A DNA stretch of 64,000 bases from assembly GCF_002563955.1 (NCBI RefSeq), contig NZ_PDJE01000001.1, forward strand, positions 2,108,001 to 2,172,000, written 5' to 3'. Position numbers and translations under genes: made by a program. Of the stretch, positions 48,821 through 56,809 are shown piece by piece. The notes under the pieces were generated by a model. That model was given only the letters and a program-made list of their open reading frames with translations, was not told the DNA's origin and searched no databases. Origin of the DNA: Paramicrobacterium agarici (GTDB lineage Bacteria; Actinomycetota; Actinomycetes; Actinomycetales; Microbacteriaceae). Position 1 is the stretch's first letter. Each line of letters starts with the position of its first letter.

Positions 48821-50104
48821 CTAGTCAGCCACAGGGTGCTTGTATTGCGTATCAGCTGAACCTACCGAGTCCACCGCGTGTAGATACTCGTTGTCCAGAA
48901 TGACGCCGTTTTCGCGGTCAAGAGCTTCCAAGCGTCGAGCAGTCGGCAGGGCCAGCCACGCCGCGAGGAGCATTGCGATGACTCCTGCCAAGAATTTCCC
49001 GATTAGAAGGGGCCCGAGCATCGTGGGTTGGACGTTTGCGGCATAAGCAAGATGTCCTCCGAGGACATCAGTGCCGCAAACCATGAATGCAATGCAAAGG
49101 ACTTTATCCTTTGGCGCAAATGCGGGGATCAGGCGGAGCAGAGCAATCACGTTCGCGCACGTAGCCAGAATGCCCGCAGTTACGTCAGTGCTCACTCCGA
49201 ACAGCTTCCCAACTTTGCCCAGTGGCTTTTGCCCATAAGTACGGAGGACGTACACCAGTGGGAAGGCTCCCGCGAGAATGAGCCCGCAATATCCCGCGAC
49301 TTCAAGAGCGCGAAATTGGTCGACTTCGTCCGCGATGATCGGGTCAAAGCCCCAGCCGCCTAGAACAGTTGTGAAAAGACCGGTGAAGTATTCAACGATC
49401 GAAAGCGCAAGTACAACCTTGATGATGATGTCGAGGATTCTCCCGAACCATTTGAAAGCCGTCAGCATCGCATTTGGCAAGAAGCGGAGACCGAGGGCGA
49501 TGAGGGTCACAACTGCGACAATAGGTATGAGATTGAGTAGCAGCTCAGACCACTGCATCTCGAACACCCAGCTCGCTTCGCCCGTGGTGGCGATATTGGG
49601 CCGCAGTGCTGTCTGCGTGACAATCAACAAGGCCATTGTGATGAACCCGCTTAGCGGAATGGTGATTACTCCGGCGAGTATGCCGAGCGCCATGTACTTG
49701 TGGTCACGCCTCGGAAGCATGGAAAGACCGACCGGGATAGTGAATACTAGCGTGCATCCGAGAGTGAAGCCCAAAGTAGAGGCCATAATCCAGCTTGCGG
49801 GGCTGATTGATGTGGCTTCCGCAAGCTGATACCCGCCCATGTCGGTGGCGATAAGTCCAGCAGCGATCGAGGGATCTGCGCCGATCGATTTGAGCCCCGG
49901 ACCAATCACGCTCTCTATGAACCGAGCCAAGTATGGGATCGTCGCCATGGTGCCGGCAACGGGAATGAAGATCGGACCGATTGTGTGCAACCCTTCGATG
50001 AACTCCCGTCCGAGACCTCGGTCTGGATTTCGGATTGCTGCTATCGCGCCAATGACGACGAAAGCCATTATGACGTAGACGATCCAAGTGCCTACTTCTG
50101 CCAT
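48821..50104 (-). CDS. eutH: EutH-family permease
   Basis: 427 residues with about ten membrane helices, start ATG 50104 with AAAGGAG 6 bases upstream. It matches ethanolamine permease EutH along its length: DMGGYQLA, VFTIPVGL, ALGILAGVITIPL, LAGAFPLVYVL, and the GHLAYAANVQP...IGKFLAG region. EutH imports ethanolamine for the Eut pathway in other bacteria. Here no ethanolamine ammonia-lyase or microcompartment gene is nearby; instead it is divergent from a regulator, GlpA-like dehydrogenase and GlpK-like kinase. The substrate may therefore be another small alcohol. Lower GC than neighbours. Confidence 0.9.
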   Translation of the reverse strand: MAEVGTWIVYVIMAFVVIGAIAAIRNPDRGLGREFIEGLHTIGPIFIPVAGTMATIPYLARFIESVIGPGLKSIGADPSIAAGLIATDMGGYQLAEATSISPASWIMASTLGFTLGCTLVFTIPVGLSMLPRRDHKYMALGILAGVITIPLSGFITMALLIVTQTALRPNIATTGEASWVFEMQWSELLLNLIPIVAVVTLIALGLRFLPNAMLTAFKWFGRILDIIIKVVLALSIVEYFTGLFTTVLGGWGFDPIIADEVDQFRALEVAGYCGLILAGAFPLVYVLRTYGQKPLGKVGKLFGVSTDVTAGILATCANVIALLRLIPAFAPKDKVLCIAFMVCGTDVLGGHLAYAANVQPTMLGPLLIGKFLAGVIAMLLAAWLALPTARRLEALDRENGVILDNEYLHAVDSVGSADTQYKHPVAD

Positions 50105-50120
50105 GGCTGCTCCTTTGCAG

Positions 50121-50150
50121 AATGATCAAATGGTCAAAATGATTTGATGG
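50121..50150. promoter_or_regulatory. Candidate DeoR operator repeats at eutH start site
   Basis: Two related AT-rich units, AATGATCAAATGG (50121-50133) and CAAAATGATTTGATGG (50135-50150), lie just downstream of the predicted eutH -10. A similar unit in the opposite orientation is at 50216-50228. A repressor bound here would block eutH transcription. Confidence 0.45.
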
Positions 50151-50153
50151 TTG

Positions 50154-50182
50154 ACCTTACTGGATGAAAGAACGTTTGTCGA
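50154..50182 (-). promoter_or_regulatory. Predicted promoter of eutH
   Basis: On the minus strand, TCGACA (50177-50182) and TAAGGT (50154-50159) are 17 bases apart, a good sigma-A-type match. Confidence 0.55.
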
Positions 50183-50206
50183 GCAGCGGTTTGTGCGTGC
50201 TACAGT
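50176..50206 (+). promoter_or_regulatory. Possible promoter of the deoR-type operon
   Basis: TTGTCG (50176-50181) and TACAGT (50201-50206), spaced 19 bases. It overlaps the -35 of eutH, so both divergent units could be controlled together. Confidence 0.35.
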
Positions 50207-50215
50207 TCTGACCAC

Positions 50216-50228
50216 ATGATCATTTCAT
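50216..50228. promoter_or_regulatory. Candidate DeoR operator near the regulator start
   Basis: ATGATCATTTCAT; its inverse shares the TGATCA core and AT-rich flanks with the units at 50121-50150. Located between the predicted -10 and the start codon of the regulator gene. Confidence 0.4.
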
Positions 50229-50246
50229 CGACGAAGTGAGGTTGAC

Positions 50247-51020
50247 TTGTCAAAGACCACCGATCGCCACGAGCGCATCAGGGAGTACATGGCTTCGCGT
50301 GCTTTCGTGAACATCCACGAACTCGCGATCGCCGCCGGAACGTCTGAAGTTACTGTTCGCCGTGACCTTCGAGCGCTAGAGCAGCGCGGAGTTGTTGTCC
50401 GGGAGCATGGTGGCGCGCGACTGGCCGACGACTTGACGGAAGCACAAGAGCGATTTACCTCGCGGGAACTACGCAATCCGCATGGCAAGTCGGAGATCGG
50501 CCAGCGCGCCGTATCCCTGATCGATCGTGGCGAACACGTCGCGATGAACGACGGTACGACAGTGATGCAGGTCGCAATGGCGCTCGAGTCGCGCCGCGAG
50601 CCGGCGACAGTGACAACAAACGCTTTGAACGTTGCTCTCCGTCTTAGTGAAAGCGACTCAATTGATGTCTATGTCCTTGGAGGGTTGGTTCGACGAGCCT
50701 CTTACGGTACCTATCAACCAGACAGCTCTGTGATTGACCGGTTGCATTTCGATACTGCAGTCCTAGGCGTCGAATCGATGTCTAAGCGGGGAGTTACAGT
50801 CGACCACCCGTTTGACCTCGCGATCGCCCAAGCGATGATTCGGCAAGCGGACCGCGTCGTAATCGTGGCCGACGAGTCGAAATGGCGCCGCAAGGGGCGC
50901 ATGGAGCTCGCGACCTGGGACGAAATCGATGTTCTGGTCACAGATTCAGCGCCAACCGCTGACTTGAACCAACTGCTCCTGGATTCAGGGACAGAAACTC
51001 TCACACCCGAAACCCTTTGA
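50247..51020 (+). CDS. DeoR/GlpR-family transcriptional regulator
   Basis: 257 residues from a TTG start at 50247 (GTGAGG upstream). N-terminal winged HTH: NIHELAIAAGTSEVTVRRDLRALEQRGVVVREHGGA (about 22-57) is the classic DeoR signature. The C-terminal DeoRC sugar-phosphate-sensing domain includes GTTVMQVA, VTTNALNVA, GGLVRR and VVADESKW. These proteins usually repress a catabolic operon until a phosphorylated intermediate binds. It is first in a three-gene operon; candidate operators lie in the divergent region with eutH. Confidence 0.92.
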   Translation: MSKTTDRHERIREYMASRAFVNIHELAIAAGTSEVTVRRDLRALEQRGVVVREHGGARLADDLTEAQERFTSRELRNPHGKSEIGQRAVSLIDRGEHVAMNDGTTVMQVAMALESRREPATVTTNALNVALRLSESDSIDVYVLGGLVRRASYGTYQPDSSVIDRLHFDTAVLGVESMSKRGVTVDHPFDLAIAQAMIRQADRVVIVADESKWRRKGRMELATWDEIDVLVTDSAPTADLNQLLLDSGTETLTPETL

Positions 51021-51034
51021 AGGAGACTTACGAG

Positions 51035-52228
51035 ATGGGCAAAGAACGCCTGATTGTCATTGGCGCTGGAGTAACCGGCAGTGCAATCGCCCGCGATGCG
51101 TCGATGCGAGGCATTCCGACGACAGTTATAGAATCCGGCGAGATCGGCGGCGGCACGAGTGGACGATTCCATTCGATGCTCCAAAGCGGCGCACGGTACG
51201 TGGTTACGGACACGGAGTACGCTGCCGAGTGCATGCAGGAGCGGAAGATCTCGGAGCGCATTGCTTCATTCGCCCGCGTTGATACCGAAGGGTTATTTGT
51301 CCTCTTCGAGGACGATGACCCCAAGTTCGGAGACCGTTTCGCGGAAAGCTGCGCGGTCGCCGGAATACCCGCGAAGTGGCTTGACAGTAGCGAGATTGCA
51401 GCGAGGGAACCGAATATAGCTGCATCGCAAGGTGGATTTGTCGTTCCAGATGCTGTCTTCCACCCTTGGGAAATGGTGCCAGCTATTGCGGCTTCAGCCA
51501 TTTCTCATGGTGCTGAATTCCTCACTCACACAAGGGCAGTATCAATCGAATCAACGGGCTCTACTATCTCGGGGGTCATCGTTGAAGACGAGTCGGGGAC
51601 CCGCTGGACGGTGGCTGCCGATTGCGTCGTAATCTCTGCTGGAACATGGTCTCCATCTCTTGGGGAAAGTGTTGGGCTCAACATTGACGTAGAGACTGCG
51701 AAGGGGTCCATGCTTGTTGTGCACCAAGAGATGGTGAATTCCGTCGTTAACCGGTGCCGCCAACCACAGAGTTTCGACATTGCCGTGCCTTTGAACGGCT
51801 CCACCGTCTTTGGGACCACTTCGGTGATTGTCCACAGTCCTGACGACACAGAAGTTTCCACCGAGGAACTTGAACAGTTGCGCGCGGAACTGAAGAAATT
51901 CATTCCGACGACGGCCACAATGGACGAGAGCCAATGGAATTCGTATGCAGGAGTCCGCCCGTTAGTGTCTGCTGCACCCGGCGAGGGAGGTGCAGTCTCG
52001 CGGAAGCATGCCGTCTTCGCCGGGGAAGTGGCAGGTGTGCTTGGCGTCGTCGGAGGCTCTTTTTCCACGCATCGGGCGATGGCGGAGGATGTTGTCGATC
52101 GCGTTGCCAGCCAGCTTGGAGTGCGCCAAGAGTCTCGAACCGCATTTGAAGCGTTGGCACCGGCCACCAACGTTGTATGGAGCGACAACGCACCAATGCA
52201 ACGCCGTGGGATTGCATTGGCAAGCTAA
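51035..52228 (+). CDS. GlpA-like FAD-dependent dehydrogenase (DAO family)
   Basis: 397 residues from ATG 51035, 9 bases after AAGGAG. FAD-binding GAGVTGSA is at 10-17, then the GGGTSGRFHSMLQSGARYVVTD segment that closely follows glycerol-3-phosphate dehydrogenase subunit A (GlpA/GlpD). Unlike GlpA (about 540 residues) or GlpD (about 500) it ends soon after the DAO fold, with no C-terminal BFD-type Fe-S or helical domain. It probably oxidises an alcohol on a phosphorylated small substrate made by the downstream kinase. Substrate not established. Confidence 0.85.
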   Translation: MGKERLIVIGAGVTGSAIARDASMRGIPTTVIESGEIGGGTSGRFHSMLQSGARYVVTDTEYAAECMQERKISERIASFARVDTEGLFVLFEDDDPKFGDRFAESCAVAGIPAKWLDSSEIAAREPNIAASQGGFVVPDAVFHPWEMVPAIAASAISHGAEFLTHTRAVSIESTGSTISGVIVEDESGTRWTVAADCVVISAGTWSPSLGESVGLNIDVETAKGSMLVVHQEMVNSVVNRCRQPQSFDIAVPLNGSTVFGTTSVIVHSPDDTEVSTEELEQLRAELKKFIPTTATMDESQWNSYAGVRPLVSAAPGEGGAVSRKHAVFAGEVAGVLGVVGGSFSTHRAMAEDVVDRVASQLGVRQESRTAFEALAPATNVVWSDNAPMQRRGIALAS

Positions 52229-53718
52229 TGGGTGTTTTGATCGGAATTGACCACGGAGGAAGTACGACCACTGCGGTTGTAGTTTCATCCGACGGGTTAC
52301 TCCTCGGGCGGGCCTCGGTCTCTACAGAGCGGCACACGCCGCACCCAGGATGGGTCGAGCATTCCCCGGAATCATTCGTCGATGGAAGCCTTGCAGCTGC
52401 TTCCCGAGCCCTCTCGTCCGCAGGCCTGCAATGGAGTGACGTTGCAGCTTTCGGCATTGCTAACCAAGGTGAGACGTCTATCGCATGGGACGAAGCCACT
52501 GGTCGTCCCGTGGGCCCAGCACTTTCCTGGCAAGACAAAAGGACATCGAACCGCTGCGCAGAACTTCGCGACCGCGGACTTTCATCCACGGTCGAGAGAA
52601 TTAGCGGACTCTCAATCGATCCATATTTTGCAGCGACGAAGTATTCGTGGCTCAGCAAATCTAGTGATGAAGCGCGCGCTTCACGCGTTCGCGGAACTCT
52701 GAGAGTTGGAGGCACCGATTCCTTCCTGATCCGGTGCCTGACAGGTGGAGTTCACGCTACCGACCCTTCGACGGTATCTAGGACGGCATTGATGGATCTT
52801 GACTCGGCAACTTGGTCAAGTGAGCTTGCTGGACTATTCGATGTCCCGCGCTCAGCGCTACCTGAAATTCGTCCCACGGTCGGCGACTTTGGAGAAATAG
52901 CACACGAAGATGTGCCAGTGTCACGACTGCCTATCACTGCAAGCATTGTGGACACCAACGCGTCTCAATTCCTGCATGAACTCTGGTCGCCCACGGTCGT
53001 CAAGGCGACTCTGGGTACCGGCGCATTCATCGAGACGAGCGCCGGCAACTCCCCGGTTCGTCCTTCAAACGGACTTGCACCATTCATCGGCTGGCGAATC
53101 GGAGACGACCTGCGATACGTACTCGAAGGTAGCGTTTATGACGTTGGAGCAGCAGTTGACTGGGCAGTAGACATCGGGCTTGCAGAGTCGGCCGCAACGA
53201 CATCTGACTTGGCCGCGTCGGTTGATGACACTGCGGGCGTCATCCTTGTACCAGCATTCAGTGGTCTCGCCGCCCCACATTGGGACAGCGAAGCTCGTGC
53301 AACTATCTGCGGCCTCAGTCTGAAGGCGAACAAGGCACATCTTGCACGTGCCCTGCTCGAGGGCATAGGCCTCGCTATCACTGAGGCTATCCTCCTTTTA
53401 GCGGACACAGCTGGCCACGACGACCCCGAGGTGGCAGTTGATGGCGGGCCATCAAGGAACAAGTTCCTCATGCAGTTGTTGGCAGATTTACTTGGTTACC
53501 CGGTTCGTGCAGTACAGGAGCCCGATATAACTGGCTTCGGTGCAGCTTGTCTCGCCGGCCTGGGCAAGGGCATCTTCACCCAAGCAGACCTCGCCAATCT
53601 GCGCCCAGACTCGATTACATATTCGCCTATGACAAATACAGCGTTCCGCGAGGACAAGCGCCGTTTATGGAGAGACGCGGTGGACTGGGTGCGCAAGGAA
53701 GAACGGTTCCGGGATTAG
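52228..53718 (+). CDS. FGGY-family carbohydrate kinase, glycerol kinase-like
   Basis: 496 residues; the ATG overlaps the dehydrogenase stop by one base (TAATG). N-terminal ATP/substrate motif IGIDHGGSTTTAVVV, then NQGETSIAWD and LSWQDKRT, both close to glycerol kinase NQRETT/WQDRRT. The FGGY second signature is DGGPSRNKFLMQLLADLLG. GlpK-specific positions are not fully conserved: HGGS replaces QGTT, and Gly replaces Arg in NQGET, so the polyol may not be glycerol. It likely phosphorylates the imported substrate. Length is normal. Confidence 0.88.
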   Translation: MGVLIGIDHGGSTTTAVVVSSDGLLLGRASVSTERHTPHPGWVEHSPESFVDGSLAAASRALSSAGLQWSDVAAFGIANQGETSIAWDEATGRPVGPALSWQDKRTSNRCAELRDRGLSSTVERISGLSIDPYFAATKYSWLSKSSDEARASRVRGTLRVGGTDSFLIRCLTGGVHATDPSTVSRTALMDLDSATWSSELAGLFDVPRSALPEIRPTVGDFGEIAHEDVPVSRLPITASIVDTNASQFLHELWSPTVVKATLGTGAFIETSAGNSPVRPSNGLAPFIGWRIGDDLRYVLEGSVYDVGAAVDWAVDIGLAESAATTSDLAASVDDTAGVILVPAFSGLAAPHWDSEARATICGLSLKANKAHLARALLEGIGLAITEAILLLADTAGHDDPEVAVDGGPSRNKFLMQLLADLLGYPVRAVQEPDITGFGAACLAGLGKGIFTQADLANLRPDSITYSPMTNTAFREDKRRLWRDAVDWVRKEERFRD

Positions 53719-53753
53719 CCGTTTCCGTCCCCGCAGTGGCAGCGCCCCGAAGA

Positions 53754-53874
53754 CGCCCCGCCCTCGTCCCGTCAGTGACGGACCGTCAGCGTGACGCGGC
53801 AGACCGACAACGGGCTGTGGCGGCCGCCCGCAGGGCGGCAGGGGCCGTTGCGGTGGCGGGACGACGACGGGGCG
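53754..53874. repeat. GC-rich palindromic island repeat, copy 1
   Basis: Left arm CGCCCCGCCCTCGTCCCG and right arm GGGACGACGACGGGGCG form an imperfect inverted pair about 120 bp apart end to end. The same arms recur at 54850 and 56581-56683. Confidence 0.5.
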
Positions 53875-54020
53875 ATGAGGCGAGGGCTGCCGGAACGCGG
53901 GAAGTCACGGAGAGAGTGGCGGGATTTGCTGCTCAGTGGAGGGGAGGCTTTCGGGGCCGTGTACCGAAGGCTTGAGGAGAGGCAAGCTGATGGGTTCTTC
54001 TCGTCGTCTGTTCGATATCT

Positions 54021-54050
54021 GAAGGTGGCACGAAGTGCCACCTTCTATCT
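54021..54050 (+). terminator. Strong intrinsic terminator
   Basis: An 11-bp perfect stem (54021-54031 with 54035-54045) with a GAA loop and a following TATCT. It probably ends the kinase operon transcript or a remnant gene. Confidence 0.75.
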
Positions 54051-54343
54051 TCTAAATCTCCTCAATCCACGTGGCCCATTTCATCGGAAATCCGGGTGTT
54101 TTCATCCATGGCTTTGAGCTTGCGATGCCGCTCTTTAGCGCGGAATCTTTCGATTGCTTCTTCATTTACAATCGAAGACTTCACCAGCGACTCTAAGTAC
54201 TTCACGATCACGGTGGAGGGTATAGCCGGCAAAGTGGATGCGACGCGCGAGGAGCTGCTCGACGGTGTAGAGATCTCTGTGCCTGCGGGGGCGAAGTAAG
54301 AGGATCCCGGGCGTAGCTGGGCTTCGTAGGCCGATTGTGCATT

Positions 54344-54529
54344 GTGAATGGGGTAGAGGGACCGGAGTTGTTACCAAAAGAAGCGAGCGCAGCGGGATCT
54401 GACCAGTGGACGCCACCGCCACCGAAGCCGGTGCCGAGCCATGGTCGGCATAACAATAGGATCGTCGCAGCGGCGCTTGTAATGGTTTGGTGTGCACTCG
54501 CTCCGATGACCGTGTTCCTCATCCTCTAA
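54344..54529 (+). CDS. Short membrane protein, possible 5' part of a split gene
   Basis: About 61 residues from GTG 54344 (TTG 54335 also possible). A proline-rich cytoplasmic stretch (WTPPPPKPVPSHG) is followed by one hydrophobic helix and a TAA. The next frame resumes in the same phase nine bases later, so these could be two halves of one DUF4190-like gene separated by a nonsense codon. Confidence 0.35.
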   Translation: MNGVEGPELLPKEASAAGSDQWTPPPPKPVPSHGRHNNRIVAAALVMVWCALAPMTVFLIL

Positions 54530-54553
54530 GCACCAATATTGCCACTTCGAGCG

Positions 54554-54772
54554 ATGCTGTATACACGGTTCGCTCTTCTGGCTAGTGTGCCGATCCTGGA
54601 CATTCTCGGCATTGTGTTTTCGTCAATCGGCTTGTACCGAGCGGGGCGTTTGAGCGGCTACCGTCGAGGCATGGCGCTTGGAGCGCTTGTTGGAAGCTGT
54701 TTCATCACAATTTTCGGCATTCCAATTTGCCTAGCCATTACGAATCTCATCTACGTACTTCGATTCGGGTGA
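54554..54772 (+). CDS. Small two-helix membrane protein (DUF4190-like)
   Basis: 72 residues from ATG 54554. Two hydrophobic segments with an intervening basic loop (SIGLYRAGRLSGYRRGMALG), the layout of DUF4190-type proteins. No strong ribosome site. In the same reading phase as the preceding short frame. Confidence 0.4.
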   Translation: MLYTRFALLASVPILDILGIVFSSIGLYRAGRLSGYRRGMALGALVGSCFITIFGIPICLAITNLIYVLRFG

Positions 54773-54803
54773 CTTTGTCCGCGGTATCAGGCCACGGACC
54801 CCA

Positions 54804-56237
54804 TCAGGTACGACTGGACGCCACCGACGCAAGCCGAAGCATGAAGGCCGCCCCGTCTTCGCCACGCCCCGCCCGCGCTTCGCCCGGCGTTGTCGTCCCG
54901 TCGTCGTCCTGCCGTGAAGCGTTCCCGTGTGCCCGGGGCGTTGCCGGTTTGGGACAGTCCGCAAAGAGTTGGTTGTTGAGGCGGGTGAAGGCCTGAGGAA
55001 TGCTGAATTCGACGCATTGAGCGCCGAGGCTGTTGAGCCCGGTGAGGACGGCTTCCTCGGCGTTGTAATGGATAAGTGCCATCCCTACTCGATCTGCAAA
55101 AGCTTGCCCTTCAGATGTCACGGATCCGCTTGTGAAGAAGATTGGCGACTTCTCATCAGCAATGGCGACGCCAAAGAAGGCTCGAACCTCGATGACCGGA
55201 ACGGAACCCGCGTAATTCTTGACTTGAGCGATGTACTGCGCAGACGCAACATCTATCCCTCCGTCGCCGGAAAACTGCGTGACCTCGGCGTCCAATACCC
55301 CAAGGTGACGCATCCAGGCAACTACGAGGTGCTCCGCACCTTCATGCGATACTCCATATGGCTGCGGTGCCGGGGCCGGGGCGGGGCGGTTGAGCCAGCG
55401 TAGCCTTCGTTCCTCTTCTTCAGCGAGGAGACGTTGCTGCTCAGCCTCTTGCTCCAGACGACGCTGCTCCTCCGCTTCCCGTAACCTCTGTCGCAGTTTC
55501 TCCGCTTGCGCAGTGCGAGCTGCCTGTGCTTCCGCTTCAGCTTCTAACCGTTGCCTCAGCCGCTCGACTGCTGTGGCAAACTCCGCACGAAGTGCGGCTA
55601 TCCTCTTTTTCTGGCGGATGGCACTCTCTCTGCGAAGTGCTTCAACGAGCTCCTCCTGTTCGGCAGTGGGCGAGGTGGCGAGAGTGTTCCGTCTGCGTTG
55701 CGCGGCCGCGAGAACCGCTGCCTTGGCACGTTCGGCATTTGGAGAAGACGATAGTGTCTCCAGTCGATGGTCAATGTGCTCCAGGACGACTGCGGGAGCC
55801 TCTAACGTGCCCTCAGCCTTCCATAGCGCCGCAGCCTCGCCAATGACTTCGGCGATTCCAGGAGAAAGGTGCTTGACATATCTAGGAACCTCTCCAGGCA
55901 ACTCGGCCATCTGGCTGCCAGCCGCCGGCACCTTCTCGTCTGAAGGTTCATGGCGCAGGTTCCGCGCTCTCGTGATGATGCGCTGCTTCAACTCGGCAGG
56001 CGACAGACGTGAGGCGACTCGTTCGATTTGCCGATCGACGTAGTCGGATACGACTTCCGGAATGTACCCCGAGCTCGTTGTCGTATGCCACAAAGAAGCG
56101 GCCTCTCGCTCGACCTCGGCCTGCCATTCTGCAGAATACTCGGTAAGTTCCGGTGTTGCGGGTGCCTCAGGCTCGACTGCCTTCTCTCGCCGCCAGAATG
56201 TGCGGCGCCGACCTATAAGCCCTGCAGTTTGGTCCAT
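54804..56237 (-). CDS. Coiled-coil protein with C-terminal Mrr-type restriction endonuclease domain
   Basis: 477 residues from ATG 56237 (GGGAGGAG 5 bases upstream). Domains in order: an N-terminal Arg-rich start and helical region (1-175), a long charged coiled coil (about 180-285, rich in EAEQRR heptads), a proline-rich hinge, and a PD-(D/E)xK nuclease domain. In the last, GAEHLVVAWMRHLG is followed by SGDGGIDV (Asp329) and QVK (338-340), the Mrr_cat signature. The C-terminus beyond residue 430 overlaps the palindromic repeat at 54850 and looks like a non-conserved tail. It could be a type IV restriction or abortive defence nuclease; no partner methylase is nearby. Confidence 0.78.
   Translation of the reverse strand: MDQTAGLIGRRRTFWRREKAVEPEAPATPELTEYSAEWQAEVEREAASLWHTTTSSGYIPEVVSDYVDRQIERVASRLSPAELKQRIITRARNLRHEPSDEKVPAAGSQMAELPGEVPRYVKHLSPGIAEVIGEAAALWKAEGTLEAPAVVLEHIDHRLETLSSSPNAERAKAAVLAAAQRRRNTLATSPTAEQEELVEALRRESAIRQKKRIAALRAEFATAVERLRQRLEAEAEAQAARTAQAEKLRQRLREAEEQRRLEQEAEQQRLLAEEEERRLRWLNRPAPAPAPQPYGVSHEGAEHLVVAWMRHLGVLDAEVTQFSGDGGIDVASAQYIAQVKNYAGSVPVIEVRAFFGVAIADEKSPIFFTSGSVTSEGQAFADRVGMALIHYNAEEAVLTGLNSLGAQCVEFSIPQAFTRLNNQLFADCPKPATPRAHGNASRQDDDGTTTPGEARAGRGEDGAAFMLRLASVASSRT
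54850..54950. repeat. GC-rich island repeat, copy 2 (degenerate)
   Basis: Begins GCCCCGTCTTCGCCACG, matching the left arm at 56581 at 15 of 17 bases, and continues with a CGTCGTCGTCC unit. The right arm is weak. It underlies the 3' end of the nuclease gene. Confidence 0.45.
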
Positions 56238-56330
56238 AGGAGCTCCTCCCATCGTGCTTGCCTCTGTATTTGAAGATATCTCACCCCACTGACCCATCTG
56301 CTCCACAGGCAAGCCGCGCATATAAGAGGT

Positions 56331-56573
56331 ATGAGTAACCTCCAGACACCTGGTCCCTCCACGCGCTTCGTCATCGTCAGCGCCGACAATCACCGTGCCC
56401 TCCGCGTCGCCGCGCGCCTCAACCTTGCCCTCCGCGAATGGATCTGGATCCCAGACGACATCGACCGTCACACCGCAGGCCCAGGTGCAGTGAGAGTTTT
56501 CGAGCTCGCATTCACTGTGCCGGGCAGCGATCCCATTAGCCACCGCTGGGCGCCACCGACGCCCACTACTTAG
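56331..56573 (+). CDS. Small hypothetical protein
   Basis: 80 residues from ATG 56331 with AAGAGGT upstream; divergent from the nuclease gene. Alpha/beta-looking sequence (RFVIVSADNHRALRVAARLNLALREW) with a WAPPTP tail. No family recognised. The palindromic repeat follows directly after its stop. Confidence 0.5.
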   Translation: MSNLQTPGPSTRFVIVSADNHRALRVAARLNLALREWIWIPDDIDRHTAGPGAVRVFELAFTVPGSDPISHRWAPPTPTT

Positions 56574-56580
56574 ATGTGAC

Positions 56581-56683
56581 GCCCCGTCTTCGTCCCGCCA
56601 CGCATCGCAGCCGGGGACGGGGCGTTGGCGCTCCGCGGTCGTCCCGAAAGGGTGGCGGGGTAAAGGCGGGCCGACGACGGGGC
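56581..56683. repeat. GC-rich palindromic island repeat, copy 3
   Basis: Left arm GCCCCGTCTTCGTCCCG (56581-56597) and right arm CGGGCCGACGACGGGGC (56667-56683) are imperfect inverted copies, with a GGGGACGGGGC unit between. Located between two rightward genes; it could act as a terminator. Confidence 0.55.
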
Positions 56684-56809
56684 GCCCTACTTCCAAATGT
56701 TTGGAGGTCTTGAGGGGACGACGGTTTCGCCGCATTTGTTCTAGATGAGCCACTGGAGCTGGCTCCGGGACGGTAGGTCCCGACCTGGAGCACCTAATAG
56801 GAGATAAAG

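Larger units (their letters stand above)
53719..54334. other. Island stretch with palindromic repeat and degenerate frames
   Basis: About 600 bases with no secure gene. The first part holds the palindromic repeat at 53754-53874. A GTG-started 79-residue Ala/Arg-rich frame (53736-53975) reads through it and may be a gene tail. After the terminator at 54021-54050, several short frames on both strands compete; on the minus strand a helical, charged stretch (EEAIERFRAKERHRKLKAMDENTR, trimmed here to EAIERFRAKERHRKLKAMD) ends at about 54073, but no good start exists. Confidence 0.35.

Noticed and set aside
48821..53718. Complete ethanolamine-utilisation operon
   Set aside because: No EutB, EutC, reactivase or microcompartment shell gene is present; only the EutH permease family is shared.
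53791..54117. 108-residue plus-strand protein after the kinase gene
   Set aside because: It runs through the palindromic repeat and straight over a strong terminator hairpin, has no ribosome site and biased composition; judged a chance frame.
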